Below are positions 1 to 7,558 of a stretch of DNA of 64,000 bases, one piece after another; the stretch's first letter is position 1, and the number at the start of each line of letters is the position of its first letter. The stretch is from Paramoeba atlantica. Its lineage: Eukaryota > Discosea. A program made the translations under genes and the position numbers. The stretch lies in contig CDRNVI010000076.1 in assembly GCA_977017575.1 (NCBI GenBank), forward strand, positions 45,618 through 109,617, written 5' to 3'. The notes under the pieces are model-generated. The model made no database searches, was not told the origin of the DNA, and saw nothing but the letters and a program-made list of their open reading frames with translations.

Positions 1-140
1 TGTTACCGATGCCAGTTGGATAAAGGTTAACGGACTTGCGATCCCTTCGAGGATTGTGGGAAAGTTAACCCATATTTAACTAGTAGAGGAAGCAAAAGTC
101 GTAACAAGGTAGCTGTAGGTGAACCTGCAGCTGGATCATT
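1..140 (+). rRNA. 18S rRNA, 3' end only (unit 1)
   Basis: This is the last 140 bases of a small-subunit rRNA gene whose start lies outside the window. It holds the 3' minor domain, including the decoding-site strand AAGTCGTAACAAGGTAGC and the terminal CCTGCAGCTGGATCATT. The terminal GCTGGATCATT, instead of the common GAAGGATCATTA, is what I know from kinetoplastids and relatives. The end at 140 is set by analogy with those genes. The sequence matches the ends of the five complete copies. Confidence 0.95.
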
Positions 141-394
141 TCGAAAGTTTTCGAACCTTGAACAACAGGCACACCGTACGGTGCGTCCTAACACAGCCCT
201 CCCGAGTGCTCGTTTGCGCTCGGGGAAGGGAAACCGTCTGTTCCAAACCCCGTTCGCGGGGTTTGGGGGGACTCTTTTTTTGTTCCTCCTCGTCGACGGC
301 GCAAGCCGTAGACGGCTCAAGGGGGTTTACTCGGCCCGGTGCTACGCGTGGGGGGGAAACCCCCCACGCGCCCGGATGAAACCGAGTCATGTAT
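141..394 (+). other. ITS1 (unit 1)
   Basis: This is the internal transcribed spacer between 18S and 5.8S, about 254 bases. Three strong hairpins are visible: CCCGAG/CTCGGG at about 203-226; a 10-bp stem at 243-266 closed by a TTCG loop; and an 11-bp stem at 345-370 closed by a GAAA loop. Both edges are inferred from the neighbouring mature rRNA sequences. Confidence 0.85.
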
Positions 395-552
395 AACTTA
401 TGACGGTGGATGTCTTGGCTTCCCAATCGATGAAGGACGCGGCAATATGCGATAATTCGTACGCATTGCAGAATCAAGCGTAGTACTAAACCTTTGAACG
501 CAACATGTGTGCTGGGTCTCGCACTCAAGCACGTCCACAGTTCAGTGCCGAT
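395..552 (+). rRNA. 5.8S rRNA (unit 1)
   Basis: This is the 5.8S rRNA, about 158 bases. It is recognised by GGTGGATGTCTTGGCTTCC, CGATGAAGGACGC, GCATTGCAGAATCA and TTTGAACGCAA, in the canonical order. CTTGGCTTCC resembles kinetoplastid 5.8S. Bases 535-545 are complementary, with one G-U pair, to 630-640 at the start of 28S, which is the expected 5.8S-28S helix. Ends are accurate to a few bases. Confidence 0.93.
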
Positions 553-621
553 AACCTTGCTGGGGAACGACACGTGCCCTGAAATCGAATTCCGTTGGTG
601 TCTCACACCAAAGAAACCATT
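553..621 (+). other. ITS2, very short (unit 1)
   Basis: This spacer lies between 5.8S and 28S and is only about 70 bases on these boundaries. It holds a small hairpin, TTGGTGTCTCACACCAA, at about 595-611. The usual four-helix ITS2 fold cannot fit in so short a spacer. Boundaries are inferred from the 5.8S-28S pairing and could move by about 10 bases. Confidence 0.75.
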
Positions 622-2035
622 TTCAAGGCCTGAGCTGTGGTCGACCACCCGCTGAACTTAAGCATATCATTAAGCGGAGGAAAAGAAAACAACTGTGATT
701 CCCCTAGTAGCGGCGAGCGAAGAGGGATTAGCCCAATCCGAATCGGATCACATCCGAATTGTGGGGTAAGAGGTCTCAGGAAAGCCTGGACACTCGGACA
801 AGTCTTCCTGGAACGGAGCGCCATAGAGGGTGAGAGCCCCTTGATCCGAGTCCTCCTCAGGCGGGATTAACTTGAGACTTGCGGAGTAGTACTGCTTGGG
901 AATGCAGTGCGAAGGGCAGGTATACCTCTGCCAAGGCTAAATATCTTGGGAAGACCGATAGCATACAAGTAGCGTGAGCGAAAGATGAAAAGCACTTTGG
1001 AGAGAGAGTGAAATAGCACCTGAAGCCGTCATAAGATAAGGGATGTACCACTATCCAAGACGTGTGTAGGGCACCTCGGGGGCAACCCCGGGGTGTCTTC
1101 CGCACACGTCATGTCTGTCGCTGTTCCCACGCCGAGCAAGGGGGTTGGTGTGATTTCGCACCTTCGTCACTTTTGTACTCGAGCGTGTGGTTGGGACAGT
1201 CTTACCCTTCGGGAGGGATGAAACGGTGGAGATCTCGGCTGCGGCTCCGTCCTGGGTTTGGAGCGTCTCCCGCCCTCGGGTGGGGGCCTCCGGCTCGGAT
1301 GGGGTTCGCGGCAGGAGCTCCCGTGTTCGCTCTCCACAGACAGACTTTGAGATGGCCATAGGCCACGATGGGGTTCATCCGCCCGTCTTGAAACACGGAC
1401 CAAGGAGTCTAACAAGTATGCGAGTCATATACTGGAAAGGTATAAGGCGTACTGAAAGGGAAGCGCGTATGTCCGCGTGAGGTGTCAACCCGTTGTGCGG
1501 GGTTATGCCCCGCACCCGGGTGCAACACCGGCCGAGACTTGGCCATGGGCCGGGTTTTTGAGCCTGAGCATACATGTTGGGACCCGAAAGGTGGTGATCT
1601 ATGCCTGAACAGGACGAAGCCGAGGGAAACCTGGGTGGAGGTCCGTAGCGATGTTGACGTGCAAATCACTCGTTGGATTTGGGTATAGGGGCGAAAGACT
1701 CATCGAACCACCTAGTAGCTGGTTCACCCCGAAGTTTCCCTCAGGATAGCTGGTGACAGTAAAGCAGTCGTGTGCGGTAAAGCAAATGATTAGAGGCATT
1801 GGCTTCAATTTGATGTCGACCTATTCTCAAACTTTAAACGTGCACAGCATTTGGCTTGCTTTCATGAAGCCAAAGGTAATGGATGATGTCACCAAGTGGG
1901 CCTCTTTCGGTAAGCGGAACAGGCGATGCGGAATGCTCCGCAAGGGAACTTAAGGCGCCTAAGTGCGGGCTCATAGATACCATGAAGGGTGTTCGTTGAT
2001 CTAGACAGCAGGACGGTGGCCATGGAAGTCGGAAT

Positions 2036-2069
<34 letters not shown>

Positions 2070-3163
2070 TCAACCAGCCCCGAAAATGGATGGCGCTCAA
2101 GCCCGCCGCCGACAGTTCCCCGGAACTGTAACTGTGGGAGGGCACAAGAAACACAGTTCCGTGTAGGGGTGCGTGGAGGCAAAGCTGCGAAGCCTTTGGC
2201 GTGAGCCTGGGTGGAGCTGCCTCTAGTGCAGATCTTGGTTGTAGTAGCGAATATTCAACTGCGGAAATTCCGCGATATATCGTTGAAGGCTGAAGTGGGG
2301 AAGGGTTTCGTGTCAACGGCGATCGGACACGAGTCACTCGGTACTAAAGCCAACGTTGGACCGCACTTGTGGAACGGGGTGATGGCCGCCCGGGCGCCGC
2401 GTTCGCTCACCTCGTGTGGGCGGGCGTCGATGCCTGGGAACTCTACGGCTCCACCCAGTTGGCTGAAAGTAAAGCGGGCTTAACATTCCCGCAGCTGACC
2501 ATGGGAATTTGAGGCGGTAACGCTTTTGAGACGATGCTGGTGACAGTGTGGGACGGGCCCGGAAGAGTTCTCTTTTCTTTTGAATGGACTTCCCCCTCCG
2601 TTGAGTTCGCGTCGTGCGGTGACGCGGAAGGGGATCCAGCAAAGCCATGCATTTGTGCGTGGTAGGGAAACCGTCTCACGCTTCAGAAAAAGCCAGCGGG
2701 GTCCTATTTCCTGATGGCAGGCCGTACCCATATCCGCATCCGGTCCCCAAGCTTAGAAAGCTCTAGCCAATAGAACAAGGTAGTCTAAGGGAAGTCGGCA
2801 AATTAGATGCGTATGCTCGCGAGAAGCATTGGCTCTGAAGGCAAAGCTGTTGGGAGCCGGCAAGTCCCTGGGCTCAAGGTCCTGGCTGACGTGCCCGCGT
2901 CGCGTGCTCCGCCCGCCTTGCGTGGGTGGGGCGTGTGTGCTGCGGTGTCACGCTTGACGGGGCCTCCAGGGACTACGCCGACCCTTCGGGGACGGTGCAG
3001 CCGGGCAAACTCTCACAGCGCTGAATTGCTGTTTCAGAACTGCTTACCAAGGGGAATCCAACTGTATAATTAAAACACAGGCTTGCGACGCAGCCAAGTG
3101 CTGTATGACGCAAGCTGATTTCTGCCCAGTGCTCTGAATGTCAATGTGACGAGATTCACCTAC

Positions 3164-3220
<57 letters not shown>

Positions 3221-3965
3221 TTCTAATTAGAGACGCGCATGAATGGATTAATGAGATTCCCACTGTCCCTAGCTACCATCTAGCGAACCAACTGCGTCAA
3301 GGGAACGGTCTTGAATGATTAAGCGGGGAAAGAAGACCCTGTTGAGTTTGACTCCAGTCTCAGTTTGCCGGGCGACATAGGAGGTGTAGTCATAGGTGGG
3401 AGGTGCTCGAAAGGGTGCCGGTTCTGAAAAACCACTTCTTTTATCGTTGCTCGGCAAATCCAATGATAAGGCAAAGGGAGTTATGTCTTAAGGGGCTTCA
3501 CGGCTCCCAGGGCATTCGTGCACCGTCCGAGTCCTACGGGAAATTCAACGGTGCCAACTCACCTGTTGTAGCTCTAAACCCAGGTGCGGATGTACCAGGG
3601 TGAGCCTATGTTTGGAGACAAGACTGAGATGGGGAGTTTGGCTGGGGCGGCATATCTGCTAAACGACAACGCAGGTGTCCTAAGGCGAGCTCAGTGAGGA
3701 CAGAAACCTCACGTGGCGCACAAGGGCAAAAGCTCGCTTGATCTTAGACTTTCAGTACGAGTCTAGAATGTGAAAGCATGGCCAGCGATCCTTTGAGCAC
3801 GTACATTCAGGTATAATGCCAGAGGTGTCATAAAAATTACCACAGGGATAACTGGCTTGTGGCAGCCAAGCGTTCCTAGCGACGTTGCCGTTTGATCCTT
3901 CGATGTCGGCTCTTCCTAGCCTTGCGCCGCAGTTGACGCAAAGGGTCGGATTGTTCACCCGGATG

Positions 3966-4009
<44 letters not shown>

Positions 4010-4318
4010 TTACCCTACTTAATCAAACATTTCGGCAGGTTTGCCGAGGGAAATACGAAGTAGTACGAGAGGAACTTTCGTTTCGCCTCCCTAGCAACAG
4101 CGGCCCTTTGAAAAGAGGCGCCGCAAGACCACCAGGCGATGATTAACAGCTGAACGCCTCTTAAGCTGGAAATCAATCCCGAAGCAAACTTGGGCCTTCT
4201 AGGCCACTTGGGCGCAAAACGCGAGCGCGAAAACCATAATTACTCAAGTAATACGCGCGGTAGTAACCCTACCCCTATGAAAGAGCGGAGCGTCCAATCA
4301 CACCCGGAACAGACGATT
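622..4318 (+). rRNA. 28S rRNA (unit 1)
   Basis: This is the large-subunit rRNA, about 3.7 kb. Landmarks run in order: CGCTGAACTTAAGCATATCA and AGCGGAGGAAAAGAAA near 650; TAGTAGCGGCGAGCGAA at about 705; ACTCTCTTAAGGTAGCCAAA at about 3191; the peptidyl-transferase strand TTTGATCCTTCGATGTCGGC near 3890; the sarcin-ricin loop AGTACGAGAGGAAC at 4062; and GCTGAACGCCTCTTAAGC near 4150. A variable domain carries a long hairpin at 1059-1110 with a GCAA loop. The landmarks are colinear, and I saw no spacers like those that split kinetoplastid and euglenid LSU, though processing cannot be read from DNA. The 3' end is approximate: it is placed where the first 111-bp spacer repeat begins and could be off by tens of bases. 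Confidence 0.92.
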
Positions 4319-4429
4319 CCTTATGCACGACCTGGTGTAAGTGTTGGAGGAACCTCGGTTCCGACTCACTGAGCCCGTGTACGTGCCCATAGGTGCAATT
4401 TTGCAATTCAATCTACCTAACAAGGAGTA
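4319..4429 (+). repeat. 111-bp spacer repeat, copy 1 (unit 1)
   Basis: The first of two apparently identical 111-bp copies lies directly at the presumed 28S 3' end. It contains the palindrome GGAACCTCGGTTCC and, in its 3' part (4375-4411), a 37-bp module also found beside the SL-like sequence. Because it sits at the end of 28S it may include the true rRNA 3' end or a processing or termination signal; that is inference. Confidence 0.8.
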
Positions 4430-4724
4430 GGTAACAAGGCCTAACTTAGGCAACAACAAGGCAATAGTCTTGACACACACACTCAGATCCCTGCATGGGA
4501 TCTCACAAACGTGCATTCCATATAAACAACCACAGGGGTGGTCAATAAAAAAGGACCCCACATTCTCGTCACCAACATCCACGGTGAGTCCTGCACAACC
4601 CTCTCTCTTCAAGCTTATACAGCTTCCTCACTATATAAATGAAACAGATGTAGAGCACATAGCAGGTGTGCTATGTGTGATCATGTGTTGATACACTCTC
4701 ACTCCACGGTCAAGTCTCAACAAC

Positions 4725-5117
4725 CTCATGGTTGGGTCAGACACCCACTCACACGACAACAAAGTCCTTATGCACGACCTGGTGTAAGTGTTGGAGGAAC
4801 CTCGGTTCCGACTCACTGAGCCCGTGTACGTGCCCATAGGTGCAATTTTGCAATTCAATCTACCTAACAAGGAGTAAACAAAGATAACACAAAGGTGTTA
4901 TGCCTTGATCACAGAGACAAAACCGTCTCGATCACAAAGACTCCGCATTACAGTGTGGGGATCTCAGGAACGTGCTTCTCATGTGCACAAGAATGTATGT
5001 GTTCCACATGCACGAGAGGTACATAAAGCGCTTCATGGTAGTCTCATGGTTGGGTCAGACACCCACTCACACGACAACAAAGTCTTTATGCACGACCTGG
5101 TGTAAGTGTTGGAGGAA
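4725..5117 (+). repeat. 75-bp direct repeat pair (4725-4799 and 5043-5117)
   Basis: A 75-bp block that starts CTCATGGTTGGGTCAGACAC and ends TTGGAGGAA occurs twice with a single difference (CCTTATG against CTTTATG). It overlaps the start of the 111-bp repeat, so the 5' spacer was built by several overlapping partial duplications. The same pair is present in all six units. Confidence 0.85.
4766..4876 (+). repeat. 111-bp spacer repeat, copy 2 (unit 1)
   Basis: This is the second copy, 447 bases downstream of the first. Beyond it the sequence changes from AGGAGTAGGTAAC (copy 1) to AGGAGTAAACAAAG, which defines the repeat edge. A third, partial copy of its first third lies near 5087-5117. Confidence 0.85.
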
Positions 5118-5225
5118 TCTCCTTAACAAAGATATAGGAGTAAACAAAGGCCATGTCTTGATCACAAAGACGCTCCGCATTACGGCGTGGGGATCTCAGG
5201 AACGTGCTTCTCATGTGCACAAGAA
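4930..5225 (+). repeat. 64/66-bp direct repeat pair (4930-4993 and 5160-5225)
   Basis: A block running from GATCACAAAGAC to CATGTGCACAAGAA occurs twice with a few substitutions and a 2-base length difference. A weaker relative, GGGATCTCACAAACGTGC, lies near 4498. No function is visible. Confidence 0.8.
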
Positions 5226-5550
5226 CATGTGTGAATCAACACACTACCTTCTTACTTAACCTCTTTTACACACAGCTTGGGTCTTACGGCATACACAAGA
5301 GTAGGTGCATACGACGCATAAGACAAAAAAATCAGAATGATCTAGTTGAAAGAACCTCCGTTCCGACTCACTGTACTACCACTTTGTTCCACAGATCGCT
5401 CTGTTTTTAACCGGATGGGAGTAGCTTAGTATGATTGAAATGGATTGAATGCGTAACGACGCCTCCAATCCCTCCACCGAGGCACGGCATCCACACCGCA
5501 GTGAGGATGATGCGTGCGCAAGAGTTAGTACTGTCTGAGAATAAAAAAAT

Positions 5551-5589
5551 CAACAAGGTACAGAAACTGTATCTCTATCGTTACCGTGT
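5551..5589 (-). other. Spliced-leader-exon-like sequence (unit 1)
   Basis: Read on the minus strand this 39-base stretch ends GATACAGTTTCTGTAC then CTTGTTG. From memory, the 39-nt spliced-leader (SL) exon of Trypanosoma cruzi ends GATACAGTTTCTGTAC then TATATTG, and the diplonemid SL shares the CAGTTTCTGTACTTTATTG end. TAACGATAGA further 5' resembles TAACGCTAT of the kinetoplastid leader. The SL is donated by trans-splicing to all nuclear mRNAs in Euglenozoa. The base after the exon-like end is A, followed by a T run (ATTTTTTTATTCTCAG), so the GU donor expected of a working SL RNA is missing at that point. A degenerate SL gene or a retrocopy of a trans-spliced mRNA are the likeliest readings. 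Antisense to the rRNA genes. Confidence 0.6.
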
Positions 5590-5620
5590 ACATGCCTCTA
5601 AGTGCAATTTCGCAAATCAA
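5584..5620 (-). repeat. 37-bp module upstream of the SL-like sequence
   Basis: This module lies immediately 5' of the SL-like exon on the minus strand. It matches 4375-4411 and 4822-4858 at about 31 of 37 positions and ends in all three copies with GTACACGG. In the two other copies the next bases are GCTCAGTGAGTC instead of the SL-like sequence. It could be a former promoter element or simply the breakpoint of a duplication. Confidence 0.6.
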
Positions 5621-6008
5621 CGAAAACAAATGATCCTTCACAGGGCAGACATACTCATGACTCTGCTTTCAAGGCACTGCAGTCATGAGCTGCAGTCATT
5701 TTGGGGGCGAGGTTGTCCAGTGATTGACTGCTCGTTACACTCGCTTAGCGATGAATTCCGATCCTTCATCCCTTCGTCAAAGTCATCCCACTTCCGATTT
5801 ACGTCATCTATCTTCCCGGAATACGGGAAATTCGTTTTTGAGTGGGAATGTTCTATGAGAGAGAAAGCACTGAGTATGGAGAGGAAAGCTAGTGAACAAG
5901 AGAGCCAAACTACAAATTTTATAAGTAGTGCACGTGAATTTGTTCCGTACATCGATAAGTAGCGTACCTGGATAAGTAGCGTGCTTGGGGGCACAGATGG
6001 GCGTTGTA

Positions 6009-6066
6009 GTAGTTTGGATGAGTACTCATCGAAACGACCTCTGCACATGGTACTTTGGATGAGTAC
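6009..6066 (-). repeat. 58-bp inverted repeat arm, partner of 6626-6683
   Basis: This arm is the reverse complement of 6626-6683, the start of the 41-bp array, with one mismatch by eye. The two arms enclose about 560 bp that carry the GC-rich hairpins. The arrangement recalls terminal inverted repeats, but no transposase gene or target duplication is visible. Confidence 0.8.
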
Positions 6067-6149
6067 TTTTCACTATATTACCAACGTCTGACTCTGTAAG
6101 GCTAAACTGTGAACGTAGCCCTGGGACACGTGTGCTTCTCTCTAGATTC

Positions 6150-6338
6150 GTGGGAAGCAATTTGCGAAGCCCAACTACTTGATAACAAATTTTAGTACCC
6201 ATTTTGGCCGCGCGGGGGCCCCCGCGTGAGCGGGGGTGCGCGCGGCCGCGAAACGGCGAGGGCCCGCGTGAGCGGGCCTGAGCCGTACCCCGCGTAGGAT
6301 TCCCCTGTGCGTCGTTAGTGGGAAGCAATTTGCGAAGC
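6150..6338 (+). other. Twin GC hairpins between 21-bp direct repeats (unit 1)
   Basis: GTGGGAAGCAATTTGCGAAG plus C is present at both 6150-6170 and 6318-6338. Between them lie two nested hairpins. In the first, 6206-6214 pairs with 6239-6247 and an inner CCCCCGC-GTGA-GCGGGGG stem lies at 6219-6236. In the second, ACGGC/GCCGT encloses GGCCCGC-GTGA-GCGGGCC at 6261-6278. Both inner loops are GUGA, a GNRA tetraloop, which suggests a fold at the RNA level. Role unknown; it could be a terminator, a processing signal or a small structured RNA. Confidence 0.7.
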
Positions 6339-6448
6339 TCACCGATTTTCGTAGTTTTCTCTACGCAGGCGTTGTCAACGTATGTAGTGAAGTGTAGGAT
6401 ACTGAACGCACGGAAAACGAAAATCAAAAAAAAATCTTGGGTGTTCCA

Positions 6449-6483
6449 CAAAAGTCCTTGACTTATGCAAAAGTCCTTGACTT
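6449..6483 (+). repeat. 16-bp direct repeat pair
   Basis: CAAAAGTCCTTGACTT occurs twice with a 19-base period (6449-6464 and 6468-6483). No function is visible. Confidence 0.75.
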
Positions 6484-6642
6484 CCACCGGCGCTGAGAAC
6501 CTATGTCTGCCACTTCCGCAGGATTGTGTATTTTTGTACTATATTGCATCACCTATAACCTGGCAACAATTTACGTGATTGCTGACTACGGAAGAAAGTA
6601 CTCATGAGATGCGCCACGGAAGAAAGTACTCATCCAAAGTAC

Positions 6643-7011
6643 CATGTGCAGAGGTCGTTTCAATGAGTACTCATCCAAACTACCATGTGAAGAGGTCGTT
6701 TCGATGAGTACTCATCCAAACTACCATGTGAAGAGGTCGTTTCGATGAGTACTCATCCAAACTACCATGTTAAGAGGTCGTTTCAATGAGTACTCATCCA
6801 AACTACCATGTGAAGAGGTCGTTTCAATGAGTACTCATCCAAACTACCATGTGAAGAGGTCGTTTCAATGAGTACGCATCCAAACTACCATGTGAAGAGG
6901 TCGTTTCAATGAGTACTCATCCAAACTACCATGTGAAGAGGTCGTTTCAATGAGTACTCATCCAAACTACCATGTGAAGAGGTCATTTCGATGAGTACTC
7001 ATCCAAACTAC
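6643..7011 (+). repeat. 41-bp tandem array, nine copies (unit 1)
   Basis: Nine head-to-tail 41-bp repeats carry the segments CATGTGAAGAGGTCGTTTC and ATGAGTACTCATCCAAACTA. Copies vary at a few sites: GCAGAGG in the first, TTAAGAGG in the fourth, GTACGCATCC in the sixth, GGTCATTTC in the ninth. Several copies contain the 14-base palindrome GATGAGTACTCATC. Copy number is nine in all six units. Such arrays in rDNA spacers often act as enhancers or protein-binding sites, but nothing here proves it. Confidence 0.92.
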
Positions 7012-7160
7012 CATTACAACGCGATTTATGGTAGTTTGGATGAGTACTTCCATTTTCGTCGGAGGCCGGTGATAGTAGTTTGGATGAGTACTCATCGAAA
7101 CTACCACAACCCCCTAGGAGGTAATGGTAGTTTGGATGAGTACTCATCGGAACTACCACA
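6994..7160 (+). repeat. Inverted copies of the 41-bp motif after the array
   Basis: The end of the array (6994-7014) forms a perfect 21-bp stem with 7028-7048 around a 13-base loop. Two more copies of GTAGTTTGGATGAGTACTCA follow near 7076 and 7126, each continuing into CGAAACTACCAC or CGGAACTACCAC, so each is itself close to a full palindrome. Cruciform or hairpin formation is plausible. Confidence 0.8.
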
Positions 7161-7188
7161 ATCCCCACAGATGCATCGAGCTCCCTCT

Positions 7189-7558
7189 GAAAAAGTGACA
7201 GCTGGCCACCCTATGAAAAAGTGGCCACCTGGCCCCGCTTTGAAAAAGTGGCCACCTGGCCACCCTATGAAAAAGTGGCCACCTGGCCACCCTATAAAAA
7301 AGTGGCCACCTGGCCACCCTATGAAAAAGTGGCCAGCTAGCCCCGCTTTGAAAAAGTGGCCACCTGGCCACCCTATGCGTAACCTGGCCACCCCATAAAA
7401 AAGGGGCCACCTGGCCACCCTATCGAAAAGTAGCCACCTGGCCACCCTATGAAAAAGTGGCCACCTGGCCACCCTATGAAAAAGTGGCCACCTGGCCGCC
7501 CTATGAAAAAGTGGCCACCTGGCCGCCCTATGAAGAAGTGGCCACCTGGCCACCCTAT
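7189..7558 (+). repeat. 27-bp tandem array, 14 copies (unit 1)
   Basis: Fourteen copies follow the pattern GAAAAAGTGGCCACCTGG then CCACCCTAT; the first is 26 bp, the eighth is shortened to 20 bp, and a fifteenth is cut off after 7559. Two copies end in CCCCGCTTT instead of CCACCCTAT and two carry CCGCCCTAT. The core GTGGCCACCTGGCCAC is a near palindrome and recurs in the 28/29-bp array 1 kb downstream. The period is a multiple of three, so frames stay open on both strands; I do not regard this as coding. Confidence 0.92.

Noticed and set aside
1834-2337. 167-codon minus-strand frame within 28S
   Set aside because: Lies wholly inside conserved large-subunit rRNA sequence.
4327-4370. Weak A-box and B-box-like strings in the 111-bp repeat
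   Set aside because: Spacing is too short for a tRNA and no cloverleaf can be drawn.
5435-5962. 175-codon open frame in the spacer
   Set aside because: No recognisable domain, low-complexity start, overlaps the SL-like sequence on the other strand, and its conservation across units is no greater than that of the surrounding spacer. Frames as long occur by chance inside the rRNA genes here.
6643-7011. CRISPR-like look of the 41-bp array
   Set aside because: Repeats are direct and contiguous with no unique spacers, and they sit in a eukaryotic rDNA spacer.
6991-7398. Open frame encoding KKWPPGHP-type repeats, and minus-strand frames through the same array
   Set aside because: The 27-bp period keeps several frames open on both strands. 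This is a by-product of the repeat, not evidence of a protein.
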